From the NCBI GenBank assembly GCA_022606425.2, contig JAHDVF020000211.1, positions 2,728,001 to 2,792,000 on the forward strand: 64,000 nt of DNA, written 5' to 3'. Every line of letters begins with the position of its first letter. The first letter of the stretch is position 1. Shown here one piece after another: positions 30,669-41,905 of the stretch. The notes under the pieces were generated by a model, which worked only from the letters and a program-made list of their open reading frames with translations, made no database searches and was not told the DNA's origin. The position numbers and the translations under genes were made by a program. Source of the stretch: Lepidostoma basale (Eukaryota; Arthropoda; Insecta; Trichoptera; Lepidostomatidae).

Positions 30669-31632
30669 GAGGCGGCCCTCGACTTTCGCACTTAATTGAT
30701 CCTGAAAATGTTTGCGAAAGTCGAAAGTTCAAATGTAGAGCTCATGTAAAAAGACACACCAAAATGGTGAGTATTTTCAGTTATACATTTATTTATCAAT
30801 CACATACATACATACTAGAATAACGAAATGAATTAGGATTTCTTTCTATAGAAGTGTTTTTTACGAATTTGTCAAAAGATTGTTGAAAATCTTTTTTTTT
30901 CCTTTTCTGATAGAGAGTTATATAACATGCCGTGTCTTTAAGAAAAACAATTTTTGAAAATATGTTTTCACAATTTTGAACGTACTCCTTTATTTTTCGA
31001 AATCAAACATATGACAGACCGGTTAGTGTCGTATGAACGGCCAATTCTACCAAAAGATTCGCCGCTCTCAGAACGTCTAATTATTTCCATCTTTGTCTCA
31101 ATCGTATAAAGTATATGAGTCCTTGATTTTTTTGGTTGTATTAAGACTGCAGTTTTTTTTTGTTTCTCACTCATCTTAACGTGTAATGGCGAAATATTAA
31201 CACGTATGTACTGTATATAAACAGATAAACCGGCAAAACGGTTGTGTCAGACCGTACTGTAAAGCAAGACTGATATTGTTTCAAACGTACAAACGGAGAT
31301 GAGAGCGACTGCACATGAGACACAAGTGAGCGACACTTGAGTGATCGTTTATCGAACAAAAAACGATGGTCGAAAAATGTGCGAAATAGCGAATTGTGCG
31401 AAAGTCGAGGGCCGCCCCCGAGGGACTGCTGACTTGGAGACCGTGGACGGCGAAGAGAAGTGCAGGGCGACCGCAACTACGGTGGAAGAATGATCTGAAC
31501 AGACACGTCGGAGTAATCTGGATGCAGTCTGCACAGCACCGAGTGACATGGAAGCGAATGGAGGAGGCCTTTGTCCAGGAGTGGACGGGAACAGGCTGAG
31601 GAAGAAGATAAGAAGAAGAATAGGGCCGCCTG
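30669..31632 (-). mobile_element. pogo/Tigger-like DNA transposon deletion derivative
   Basis: Inverted ends share ggcggccctcgactttcgca, flanked by TA (30667-30668 and 31633-31634). A minus-strand frame (31174-30968) encodes an N-terminal psq/CENP-B-type helix-turn-helix: KMEIIRRSESGESFGRIGRS followed by YDTNRSVICLI. The DDE catalytic part is absent. The right inverted end is split by an RTE insertion at 31417-31621. Confidence 0.82.
31417..31621 (+). mobile_element. RTE-like 3' fragment (family c) in a transposon terminus
   Basis: It encodes LTWRPWTAKRSAGRPQLRW and EEAFVQEWTGTG, then a gaagaagataagaagaag tail. Exact 9-base repeats agggccgcc flank it (31408-31416 and 31622-31630), which places the insertion inside the pogo/Tigger-like inverted terminus. 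Confidence 0.9.
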
Positions 31633-31776
31633 TATTCCAAAGCTCAAAATAAAGTGTGTTTGAGAAAAAAAAATTAAGCAATTATTAGTAATGTTTATGA
31701 TTTTAGTAGTATATCATATTGCTCTTCTGCGTTGTGTAGATTCAATCAGTGTATTCTTCTTGTTTTCATCTGCTAT

Positions 31777-32440
31777 TATTATTATTATTTTGTTGAATTG
31801 CACTTAACATCATTACAACCTGAGCAAAATCAATTTAAATGTATCATATTGATTCTAATACCATGTGATAGGTATTTATATTTATATAAAAATACATAAT
31901 AAAAAATACATAATGAATCATGTATTTCCCTTGAGTTATAAAAACTAATTTTGGACCTTAATATAATTACAATGATAACAATAAAACATATTCATGACAG
32001 ACACACAATGATTACAAACACAAAAAGACTAATAAATACCATTTTCCACAAACTGCCTGAGGTAATACAGCTTTAGGCTGTTAGCCACATTTCTAGACCC
32101 TCGAATACTCTCAGGAAGCCTGTTATACTCCCTATAAGCCAGGTACAGCAGAGACTTAAGACCAAACTTTGTGGTACGAGTATCAGGTGGGTGTAGATTT
32201 TGTCCTTATCTTGTGTTGTAACTGTGAACATCACGGTTATAAGTGACATGAGTATTTGTTTGAGCTACGTTATTTATGATTTGAATCTGAGTATATGCAA
32301 TTTCGTAATAAGGTATAATACTAAATGGTAAAATGCTAATCCATCGCCATTTTATCGTTACGTGAATTCTTCAGCAGGCGGCTGTAACAATCACACTACC
32401 ATTGCCGGGAATCGTTCATCAATCAATCGAATCGAAGATC
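31777..32440 (-). mobile_element. tRNA-derived SINE split by a LINE 3' fragment
   Basis: SINE body antisense appears at 31777-31872 (attattattattattttgttgaa tail, acatcattacaac, ccatgtgataggta) and resumes at about 32331 (aatccatcgccattttatcg, ttacgtgaattct, gtaacaatcacac). The intervening 31873-32330 encodes, on the minus strand, YLAYREYNRLPESIRGSRN and LKLYYLRQFVENGIY then stop, which looks like the C-terminus of a CR1/L2-type LINE. Confidence 0.75.
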
Positions 32441-33190
32441 TTACCATTCTGCCACAAAGGTCGTTATATGAAAGGTATGAAAAGTCGTTACATGAAAAAT
32501 ACAATTTAGCACATTTAAGGCGTGATATTGAGAATTGAAACGACGACAATTAAAAACGCTACTTAAATCAGATTTAATTAAATTATTATGTATAAGTAAG
32601 TAATTCAATTATAATAATACGCTAGTGGCTATTAGAGGCGACGAAGAGGGTTGTAAGTTGAATATATGTCGTAAAAATACGCAAAGGATTATTCTCTGTG
32701 TAGCTTAATTGATATATAGCACCATGACCCGACAGTAAAGGTTGCAAGTTCAACACCCTTCATGGAAGAGTTATTTTACCTATTATTTTTTTTCGTAGAA
32801 ATAATGTTATTTAGATAATTATTATTATTATGTATATGTCAAATATATACTTATAAGTTTCATCTGAGTGTTTTAATTTAAAAGGTTTGTAATTAAATTT
32901 TGTACTTGAAATATAATATATAATGTATTCCTAAAAAATAGCATTAATATTTAATATATAATATTTATCATTTTTCAGCAGTCTATTTGAGTGACAGCTG
33001 TTGTTTTATTTGATGGTAGATTCAAAATCATAGCAGAAACATAAAAAGGAATCAAAATATCTAGAACCCTGAACTTGATTCGTTAATTCGTTTACGTTGA
33101 TAACTTGACAGACAGATCATCGAGACTAAAATTAAATTTGGAAGAAAACAATATTAAGTATTTTATAGCAGTACGTTTAAGTGGGGGTTT
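32441..33190. other. AT-rich non-coding stretch
   Basis: No gene found. At 32697-32765 there is a weak tRNA-like stretch (tagcttaattgata, then ggttgcaagttcaacacc). It does not fold into a convincing tRNA by eye and may be a SINE head. Confidence 0.35.
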
Positions 33191-33207
33191 TCATTAAGAG
33201 CGTAGGG

Positions 33208-34197
33208 CAGAGATGGCGAACCTATGGCACGCGTGCCACTGGTGGCACGCGAGACGATTTTGCATTGCGATTGGGCATGCTGGGGACCAATAGTTTACAG
33301 ATAAGAAGGGATGGGTGCACACTTACCCATTTCTTCAGACTTATCAGGGGATTCTTTGAAAATTCCGTCATCTTGGAGGCTATCCATCTTTATGTTCCGG
33401 ATGGTTATCTTCGACAGCGTCAGCACAGACTGTTTTATCTCCCAACATGCAGAACCAACCTGCCTCTGGTGATACCGGTGGGGAGAGCAATCAAACTGCT
33501 GAACATGATCGCTTCGGAGATTGATGTCTTTCATATTCGTGAAAGTACATTCAGAAGACAAATACTCTTGACTTTGGAAAGTATCTTTTATTCCTAATGT
33601 CGAACCATCTCTCATGCGTTCCTGGTATTATATATTTATTATGTTTTACCTGTTCTCAATAGATGCCTTAAACTACAAAAAATGTTTGTAATGTCTTTTG
33701 AGAAAATAAACTGATTTGATTTGATTTGATTTCATTTGATTGATGGCACGCGAATGAAGAGAAAACAATAAAAGTGATAACACAAAAAAATCATTTTTTT
33801 TTTAGAAATAGTATAAAAAAATCATAAAATAATTAAATAGCCATGTGTATTTTCTTCGTTCGTCAATAGTTTCACAAACGACAGAAACGAAGGATTCATT
33901 CATGTATAAAAATATTTGGCATCTAGCATCCAACAACAAAAATCTCACTAATAATGACGTTTTGAGGGTTCTACATTTTTTTTTATTAAGTCTATTTTTC
34001 ATTTATTTCTTTTATTTTGCCATTAATAAGTACTTAATTATTTTTTTCGATGTATTAATGCTTTGTTTATTTTAAACATCTGAAGTTTCGCAATGATTTG
34101 ATGCATTTTTTTTCCATGGCATGTGGCACGCGACATATTATTATATTGAAAAAAAAAATTATTTGGCACTCAGGCTCAAAAAGGTTCGCCATCCCTG
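33208..34197. mobile_element. hAT-type non-autonomous element with nested CR1
   Basis: The ends read cagagatggcgaacct and, inverted, cagggatggcgaacct. Eight-base flanks gcgtaggg (33200-33207) and gcttaggg (34198-34205) match in seven positions, typical of hAT target duplication. Repeats of tggcacgcg lie near both ends. No transposase is intact. Confidence 0.8.
33262..33745 (+). mobile_element. CR1-like LINE 3' end nested in hAT element
   Basis: The frame reads LGMLGTNSLQIRRDGCTL, RLFYLPTCRTNLPLVIPVG, RAIKLLNMIASEIDVFHI and ends LTLESIFYS then TAA (33595-33597). The 3' UTR finishes in tgatttgatttgatttgatt. Related copies lie at 3700 and 60850. Confidence 0.8.
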
Positions 34198-34319
34198 GCT
34201 TAGGGAATTTCATTAAGAGCTTTTATTTTTTTAAATGAAATAAAACAACCTATCTACGTGATATTGCACAATCCTTTTTTTAATTTTAAAGGACAAACAA
34301 TGACATTATATATATACGA

Positions 34320-34765
34320 TAGTTTCGACCAAATGGCCGCCGTGGCTTCGCTGCAGGTGGTGTATCCTGGTGGTCAGAGGATTTTTCAATGGGGACGCTC
34401 AAACTTTGACAGCGTATAGCAGCTATTTTGGTTATGTAATAGCAGCCAAATATGACAAAAATACTTATTTAGTTTTGACATTTCACTGTAGAACGCTACG
34501 CGCTTCAACAACGCCTTAAAATTGTTAAAATTTATTGTCAAAATCAGTGCTTTGTTCGCCAATTTATGGCATTTATGTCGTCGTGCATAGTCCACAATAC
34601 GTCGTTTAATGCATAAATTTAAGACTCTTGTGGCTTAAACTAGATGATATTGATACTGACAACATATGGTTCTAACAGGACGGCGCTACGTAGCATACAG
34701 GGCACGCCACGATGGGCATTCTGCACGAGCGATTAAAAATAGAGCGCCCCTATTATTTAAATACC
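34320..34765 (+). mobile_element. DDE transposase remnant
   Basis: Around 34642-34735 a frame reads LDDIDTDNIWF, a stop, then QDGAT and GHATMGILHE. This recalls the WFQQDGA block around the second catalytic Asp of IS630/Tc1-mariner-related transposases. Too little is left to name the family. Confidence 0.4.
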
Positions 34766-34779
34766 CTATACTTGAATGT

Positions 34780-35198
34780 CAGAATGTCAGAAACTGTTAC
34801 ATTGTCAAAAAAAGTGTCGAGAAACTACGAATGACCCAAAGAGCCATGGAAAGAACCATATTAGGAATAAACCTAAGAGACAGAGTCAGAAACGATACGG
34901 TGAGAGAAAAAACAAAGGTCACTGACATCATCCACCGGGTGGCGATTCTAAAATGGCAGTGGGCAGGTCACGTAGCCAGAAGCTCAGATGAAAAGTGGAC
35001 AAGAAGACTGCTGACTTGGAGACCGTGGACGGCGAAGAGAAGTGCAGGGCGACCGCAACTACGGTGGAAGGATGATCTAAACAGACACGTCGGAATAACC
35101 TGGATGCAGTCTACACAGGACAGAATGACATGGAAGCGAATAGAGGAGGCTTTTTTCCAGGAGTGGACGGGAATAGACTGAGGAAGAAGAAGAAGAAG
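34780..35198 (+). mobile_element. RTE-like 3' fragment (family c) with 12-bp target duplication
   Basis: Coding for ATMTQRAMERTILGINLRD-like sequence, VTDIIHRVAILKWQWAGH, VARSSDEKWTRRLLTWRPW and EEAFFQEWTGID then TGA, with an AAGAAG tail. Exact repeats atacttgaatgt flank it (34768-34779 and 35199-35210). The frame is largely open. Confidence 0.92.
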
Positions 35199-35210
35199 AT
35201 ACTTGAATGT

Positions 35211-35825
35211 GTATTTTCCTTTCGGAAATTTATCGTGGCAAAATTCTAATAAAGCCCAGGCAATAATTCCGTAGAAATTTGAACAAACGAGTAGATCATT
35301 TGTCCCTCATATATTTAATGATACTAATAAGCTTCAGCAATCTCGATTCAAAGTTTATCAAAACATTCGCAATCTCAACCATTCGATTCATTCCCTACAA
35401 ATGATGTAAATATCAATATGTGGTTTCAAAACGAACGAATGTCTATAGAATATTTCACCATTGTCAACAGAATATTCATTGCCTGCCTAGAATTCTATTC
35501 CTCTGGGAATGCCTAAATGTCGATTGTGGCAAGTTCCATATCTAAAATGTTAAAGCGTAATGAGTATCTAAATCTTACGTAGGATCCCTTCATTCCGATT
35601 AAGCGTTGACTTTCCGGATCTCATTATTTAAAAATGCTCTTTTTCAATTTTAGATAAATATATGTAGGCGTCCCATCGTGCCTTTTCCTTGCGGTTGATG
35701 TATTCAAACGAAATATTTAAAGTGTATTGCCATATCGCCCACGAAAGATAAGGTATATAAACGCGAACGATATGAAAACAAAATCAGCTTTTTAAGAAAT
35801 TATAAATGTCACGTATTTTAAATCT
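35211..35825. other. Non-coding stretch
   Basis: Nothing recognised here apart from generally AT-rich sequence. Confidence 0.4.
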
Positions 35826-35829
35826 TCTT

Positions 35830-36593
35830 TCGGTGCCATGTCAGTTCCCCCAACGTTGGCGATCACCGCAGCAAAGGCATCTATCTCTGTCCTGTGCCAC
35901 TTGCAAAAGGTTCTGAACTATTGAATTCTTATCCAGCCTTTATTGTTCCGCAGCCAGGGCAGCTACCTTCTACCAACTCCCCGACGTCCCTCCAATGTAC
36001 CCATTAATATCAGTCGAAGGAGATGATATTTTTCTCCTCTTAGCACATGACCCAAATATGAGATCTTTCTAATCTTCAAACTCGACAACAGCTCTCTATT
36101 GGCTCTGGATCTCTGTAGTACGTCTGCTTTACTGACTTTATTTGTCCACGGTATATGGAGCATTCTGAAGTATATCCACATCTCAAACGCCTCCAACCGG
36201 TTCATAACATCCACTTTTAGAGTCCAGGTTTCGCAGCCGTATAGTAGAATACACCATGTTTAACATTTAATCATTCTTTATCGGAGTTTCAAGTTAAGAT
36301 TATCGTTGCAAAATAATGTTCTCATTTTACAAAATGCATTATTTTATTAATCTCATTTTATTAATCTTAAATTCTGCATTTTATTTCAATGTCCGGGTCA
36401 AGGGATTAAGTGATAATGCTGCCAATTAAATTGGTGGACCATCCTAACATTCGCACCATTCAGTTGCAGAGTGGATGTAGAATAATTAAGTCGCCGAAAT
36501 GTCATCCATTTAGTCTTCTTAACGTGGATTTTCAAGCCCAGATCCTCTCCTTCTATATCAATTTTATTTATAATAGAAGTTCTTGAAACTAAA
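35830..36593 (-). mobile_element. RTE-like LINE fragment (family b)
   Basis: Minus-strand coding pieces in order: GLKIHVKKTKWMTFRR and LNGANVRMVHQFNW (RT thumb side), then MNRLEAFEMWIYFRMLHIPW, KISYLGHVLRGEKYHLLRLI, MGTLEGRRGVGRR, and a C-terminus ending near the caacgttggcgatcacc block. Frameshifts separate them. Confidence 0.85.
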
Positions 36594-36705
36594 GCTATCA
36601 TATTAATTCTCATGACACGTGATAGGTAGCTAATCTATCGACATTCATTTTATTGTCACGTGAATTCTATACCAGATCAAAGACAGTGTGACAATCAGAT
36701 TGCCT
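36594..36705 (-). mobile_element. tRNA-derived SINE, body fragment
   Basis: ctatcatattaattctcatg, cacgtgataggtagct, attgtcacgtgaattct, gacagtgtgacaatcag. It is the antisense of the 6446 SINE, without a head. Confidence 0.85.
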
Positions 36706-36734
36706 TTGCAAAAAAAAAAAAATTTGATGTATTA

Positions 36735-36885
36735 TTAGTTCAAATCCACTAATATGTGTATCTTCGACCGGTTTCGGCAGCTCGCTGCTAATTCTGGGCC
36801 ATCTTCTGTATCATCTTCTGCCTGCAGCGAGCTGTCGAAACCGGTCGAAGACACAAACATAAGTGGATTTTAACTTAATATTCAA
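36735..36885. repeat. ACCGGTTTCG palindromic repeat
   Basis: The arms read gttcaaatccactaatatg...cttcgaccggtttcggcagctcgctg and the inverse cagcgagctgtcgaaaccggtcgaag...cataagtggatttt. The spacer contains catcttctgtatcatcttctg. A partial relative is at 50015-50055. Confidence 0.75.
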
Positions 36886-36904
36886 GATTTTATACACTAT
36901 TTTT

Positions 36905-37275
36905 TTTATTAATATGAATGAAAATGTCAGTTTTCTAGAAGTTTTATTATATTTAATGGGAATGCCATGTTTCGCCCTTCTAAGGCATATTCAAATGTGA
37001 CGAAATTTCAGATCGTTGCTGTTTATATACTTAGTAAATGGAGCAGAATATGATAATTAACGAAAATTTATGGGATTTTATATATTTTTAACAAATAATT
37101 ATTTGGGTAGGTCCAGAAATATTGGAGTGTTTCTTGGAACTCGTTAAGAAATTTTATGGCAATGATTACATAGTTACAGGATACTAAATGATATTATATA
37201 AATCAAGAATAAGTTGTTTGAGGTAGGACGGAATAAAGTGTTTCTAAGAAAAACATATTTTTACAAATAGTTTAC
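36905..37275 (+). repeat. GGCGAAAC-type repeat, single arm
   Basis: It matches the left arm of the fold-back at 28930 (gtcagttttctagaag, catgtttcgcccttctaagg, ggaactcgttaagaaatttt). It runs directly into the AGAGACGAAGAT repeat. Confidence 0.75.
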
Positions 37276-37563
37276 AATTTTACAAGGATTAATTGTATCT
37301 CAATAGAGACGAAGATGCAAATTGTTTTCTGGGAACAGAAGGTGGTGGTCGAGGCGCTTACAGGACTTATGACCTGTCATTGGTTGGGTTGAGCGATCGC
37401 TTCACGTTTAACAACATTCCCCATTCCGCCGTTATGACCACCACGTCTGACAAACTTTTTGGAACTTGTATATATGGTAGGTTTCTACACCTATTTTTAC
37501 ATTTTTATGTTCACTCTACACTAGCGTCATCTATTAAGATTAGAAAGCATTAAGCAGAAAACC
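37275..37563 (+). repeat. AGAGACGAAGAT repeat, near-full copy
   Basis: ggattaattgtatctcaat, ggcgcttacaggacttatg, aacattccccattccgcc, accaccacgtctgac, then ctagcgtcatctattaag and gcattaagcagaaaac. Confidence 0.85.
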
Positions 37564-37666
37564 TTTATTAATGTACTGTGAAAGTTTATGCAAATCATAC
37601 AGTACTAGATTTCGCCTGGAGATGTCTCTCCAATTTTTTGCCTGCATGTACCAGTTATATTTATAC

Positions 37667-37920
37667 AACAACATTTTGAATGTATACAAATTCTTGTAGA
37701 CAAATACTGGATTTCACCCATTGCGGATAAATTATTTTTATTTTACAAGGATTAATTGTTAAGATTAGAAAGCATTAAGCAGAAAACCTTTATTAATTAA
37801 TCCTTGCAAGCAGTTAATCCTTGCTAGCAATTAATCCTAGTAAAATAAAAATAATTTATCCGCAATGGGTGAAATCCAGTATTTGTCTACAAGAATTTGT
37901 ATACATTCAAAATGTTGTTG
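37667..37920. repeat. Near-perfect inverted repeat, 92-base arms
   Basis: The left arm 37667-37758 (caacaacattttgaatg...ggattaattg) and right arm 37828-37920 are inverse copies with a few mismatches. The 69-base spacer contains a second copy of the aagattagaaagcattaagc segment found at 37528. It joins the AGAGACGAAGAT repeat on its left. Confidence 0.85.
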
Positions 37921-37943
37921 TAGTTTACAATTGATTTTACATA

Positions 37944-38186
37944 TGAAGACTACAGGGGAAAAACAAGGAATGTCAGTAGAAGGTTAATTTGATTAAATTG
38001 AGAATAAAGCTAATCAAAGTCTATATATTTCTTAGCAATTAGCAATCGATTATCTGGCCATAGTCGATGACACACATGATTTTTGAATACGAAAATTTTA
38101 CTGTGGATACAAATGCCGCTAGATGGCATTATTACATTTATTTTGAATTTTAACTGACACTCCTTGTTTTTCCCCTGTAGTCTTCA
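37944..38186. mobile_element. TA-flanked MITE (243 bp)
   Basis: Inverted ends tgaagactacaggggaaa and aaggaatgtcagt are paired with the inverse tttcccctgtagtcttca. TA occurs at 37942-37943 and 38187-38188. The centre is non-coding. Confidence 0.85.
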
Positions 38187-38628
38187 TATTTCAAGGTGAT
38201 TCTATGTATTATATATAAAATAAAATCGCCATATCTTTGAATCTAATTATATATTGGAACTACATTAAGGAGTGCGGATGAATATATGTTAGTTTGTTCA
38301 TTGATTATAGTTAAATTAGAGTTTGTGTTATGCTTATTAATTTATAATTGTTCTAATAGGTTGAGAGTGTATCCTTTATTTCGAATGTATAGCGGAATTG
38401 GTACGTTATTTGGATCTAGGGTATATTTATTGTATAAAAGATGTTTGGCAAATTAAGAGTTTGATTTATTCAGTCTGAAGGACCTAACGTGTTCCGAGAA
38501 ACGTGTTTCAAATTATTTTTTATTATTTTCAATTCCAATGTAATTGTAAACCAAATGACCGAAAAAATGTAAAACATGTTAGTCATAATAAAATATAAGT
38601 AAAAAAACGTATTTATTCAAATTCACTT

Positions 38629-38800
38629 TGAAGATCCATATAGCAGAGTGGCAAGAGCTATGACTGATACATCGAATGTCAGGGGATCAATTCTCGGAGA
38701 AGGCGGTGTAATTGTCACGCTGTAAGTTTCTGGTAGAGAATTCACGTGATAATTATACACCTATTGTCATGAGAATCAATATAAATAGCTTTAAACAAAT
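38629..38800 (+). mobile_element. tRNA-derived SINE copy with head
   Basis: The head shows atagcagagtggcaag and a decayed B box ggatcaattctcgg, then ggtgtaattgtcacgctg and ttcacgtgataatt of the SINE body. Confidence 0.75.
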
Positions 38801-39590
38801 TGTATTCAAACAACCTGTTGTATACAAAAAAAGCCCTGGAAATTAACGTACCTACTGAGTATATAGTTTCGTCGATATTAAGAAGTTATATTAATTATGT
38901 CTATACAATAGGCAAGTCGTATAAATTAGCAAGCCTAATAGAACACATTAGGAAGAGAACATTTGGAATACCCGATTTGCCCCGCCCTTCTAAAATTCCA
39001 CAAACACCGCAACTCTTATCTTTTTTTCACAGAATACGTAAATTTGAAACGGTTCTAACTTACGTAAATGTATGTTACTTGGAGAGAAAAAATTGTTACG
39101 TGAAGTTAATTTAGCGATGGTTCATCATCGATTACTACCGGTTCGACGAACCGACTGAGAACTGAAATGTTGCTACCCCATTTAGGACATTTGATAAAAT
39201 AAAAAGTTACTAAAAATACAAATTAATGTTGAAGAACGTGCAAAATATTACCAAATTAGAAACAGAACGAACAGTGAAATTGAAATAAATATAAAGACGT
39301 ACTAAAATTGCTTAAATTTATGTAAAATTATAAAGATCACATTAAAAACATTTTTATTATATTTAAATCAATGAAATCGTCCGTTTTCGTAAAGTAATAA
39401 TTTATTAAAATATTACATACGAGTTACGTGTTACATCTAGCTAAAGTATCAAATATTAAACTAATCATATTTGATTATGTCCTAGCAAGGCAAAATATTA
39501 TACTCATATGTCAATTCCATAAAATTTCTAGTAAACGAGATTCACGTAGTTGTCTAATGAACTATTATGATATCAATATTGATTGTTGAA
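38801..39590. other. Non-coding stretch
   Basis: It holds a 104-codon open frame (38800-39114) without recognisable motifs, and a decayed GGCGAAAC-type repeat at 39370-39560. Nothing else is supported. Confidence 0.35.
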
Positions 39591-39594
39591 ATCC

Positions 39595-39995
39595 TCGTAT
39601 TTCACAACATCAAAAACATTTTCACTGGCTCAAGTGTCCCGAAAAAATCCAGTATCAGCAAACAATAGGCAGATTAGTTGAGCCAAAGCGCAGCCCGCGG
39701 AAAAATATTGAAGATCGGCCTTTCGCGGTGGCAGGTCCATCCGCCTGGAATATGCTCCCTTAACGCCTCAGATGCATTGACAATCCGACTAATTTCAAAT
39801 CTATCATAAAAACCCACTTTTTCAAAATATCACATAAAATATAAACAAGTATTTGATACTCTGAATATTATCTGATTGCTGGTGTCATATGTAGCTCTCA
39901 TGACTAAAATATTGTCAAAGTGCCCTTGAGGTGAGTTATTCACGAAAACGGCGCTATACAAATTAGCCTTTTTATTATTATTATTACTTTACTCG
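39595..39995 (+). mobile_element. CR1/L2-like LINE 3' end
   Basis: The frame reads RKNIEDRPFAVAGPSAWNMLP, a stop, RLRCIDNPTNFKSIIKTHFF then stop. The VAGPSAWNxLP...FKxxLKTHxF pattern is the classic C-terminus of L2/CR1-type ORF2. The 3' end reads gcgctatacaaattagc then TTA repeats, also typical. Confidence 0.8.
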
Positions 39996-40500
39996 GTTGC
40001 GTGTCGCATTGGCAAGCGTTTCAACACTACAGAAATAGGATTGTGACAGTAAAAATCTGGGAGAGTTCGACAGCCTTCGTTGATTTTTTCCTGAATTCTC
40101 TCACCTCCTTGATGTGGAGAAATATTTTCATGTTTGTTGCCAGAGGCGCTTGTCTCATATTCTTGTTTTCAATTTTCGAGCATCTACGTCAAACCGGTTG
40201 AAAAATTATCGCTACATCACTAGTTCACATTATATAACATAGTAAGTAGGCAGGTACAAATATATATTGTGTAATGGCGGGAGATTTTATCTGAATACCC
40301 GACAAAAACGTACTCTTTCGAAGCTGAAGCCACGAAGCTGCTGTATACATTTCCACTTACAATATTTAATGTCTATTATTTAACGGTGGTCGGAATTACA
40401 TTTTGATTACACTCATTAATAGTTTTACAACAATTTCGAAAATACATTTATGTCTAAAAAAAACAAATAATATTTAAAATGTAAGATTGGTTTAATTCTC
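39996..40500. other. Non-coding stretch
   Basis: No feature recognised. The 66-codon frame at 40001 shows no coding signal. Confidence 0.35.
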
Positions 40501-40501
40501 A

Positions 40502-40765
40502 CTTCTTCTTCTTCTTCCTCAGCCTATTCCCGTCCACTCCCGAACAAAGGCCTCCTCCATTTGCTTCCATGTCATTCTGTCCTGTGCAGACTGCATCCAG
40601 GTTATTCCGACGTATCTGTTCAGATCATCCTTCCACCGTAGTTGCGGTCGCCCTGCACTTCTCTTTGCCGTCCACGGTCTCCAAGTCAGCAGTCTTCTTG
40701 TCCACTTTTCATCTGAGCTTTTGGCTACGTGACCTGCCCATTGCCATTTTAGAGTCGCCACTTAT
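40502..40765 (-). mobile_element. RTE-like 3' fragment (family c)
   Basis: A minus-strand open frame (40761-40519) encodes LKWQWAGHVAKSSDEKW, LLTWRPWTAKRSAGRPQLRW and EEAFVREWTGIG, with a GAA-type tail at its left edge. Confidence 0.9.
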
Positions 40766-41065
40766 ATATCAGCTTCGCTCTTTGAGGATATTTTGTCATT
40801 ATGAAAATTTGCACAATACAATATTTTAAAATCGATTTTCTGAAAGTAATTCAACAAAATAAGTCGTCTCGAATTCACCTGTATCATCTCTAATGGATTT
40901 TATTTCAAATTCATAATACGTCTGTATATTCAACGAACACGCGATATCCTGATATGGATCCCAGAGAACGCATCCACTAGACTACAGTCTGAAAAAGCTT
41001 CAGTTTTTCGAGACGACAAATTTAGAATAGAGATGTTCTTATTTATTTATTTGAAAAGATCGCCA

Positions 41066-41645
41066 ACTGGCCTGTCCTGGCATACCTTTCAGACTTCCTC
41101 TACATTCATACATCGTACCATGCACGCACGTCGATTATTCCGACTTCGAATGTGACCGCCTTTTAGTAATTAATTTGGTCATGCCATGTTTTCCTCGGTC
41201 GTCCTCGGCTTCTTTTCCCACTTACGCTGCTTGTGTACAACTTTTTAACCATTCTACTCTCATCCATTCGTTCCATATGTCCGAACCATCTCAGGGATCC
41301 TTTTTTAATTTTATTAATGATGCAGTCATCTGCCTTAAATTTCTTTCTTATTTCATCGTTTGGTATTCTATCATACAACGTTTTCCCGCACATTCTTCTT
41401 AGTGATCTCATTTCTACGGCGTTTATCCTGCTTTCATCCTTCTTTTGCCAGCTCCAAGCTTCACTTCCATACATGAGGGTTGGCACTAGAACTCCATTGT
41501 GTACTGCCATCTTTGCTTCTGTGGATATATTTATATTTGCAGTAATGACTTTGAGTGCGCCATTTATTTTATTCCCAGCACCAACCCTCCTTTCGATGTC
41601 TTTTTCCATTTTTCCGTCTCTTGTTAACATGCTTGTAAACATGTT
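41066..41645 (-). mobile_element. RTE-like 3' fragment (family a), well preserved
   Basis: A 159-codon minus-strand frame (41642-41163) contains DIERRVGAGNKINGALKVI, MAVHNGVLVPTLMYGSEAW, RSLRRMCGKTLYDRIPND and SLRWFGHMERMDESRMVKKL. The microsatellite tail is missing. This is one of the least decayed family-a copies here. Confidence 0.9.
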
Positions 41646-41649
41646 TTTT

Positions 41650-41905
41650 ATAAGGATTAATTGTATCTCAATAGAGACGAAGATGTAAATTGTTTTCTGG
41701 GAACAGAATATGGTGGCCGAGGCGCTTACAGGACTTATGACCTGTCATTGGTTAGGTTGATCGATCGCTTTATATTTAACAACATTCCCCGTTCCGCCCT
41801 TCTTACGACCACCACGTCTGACAAATTTTTGGAAGTTATGCTAGAATGTTGCGCCTATCTTCACATTTTTTGGTTCACTCTACACTAGCGTCATCTATTA
41901 AGATT
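41650..41905 (+). repeat. AGAGACGAAGAT repeat copy
   Basis: ggattaattgtatctcaat through aaaccgacc-like accaccacgtctgac to ctagcgtcatctattaag. It abuts the RTE fragment on its left. Confidence 0.85.

Noticed and set aside
32690..32765. tRNA-like stretch with tagcttaattgat and gttcaacacc
   Set aside because: Stems do not pair convincingly by eye; left as a possible SINE head only.
33181..33597. 138-codon frame as a host gene
   Set aside because: It is the C-terminus of a CR1-like LINE fused by chance to hAT terminus sequence.
41233..41688. 151-codon + strand frame
   Set aside because: It is the antisense shadow of a well-preserved RTE fragment on the minus strand.
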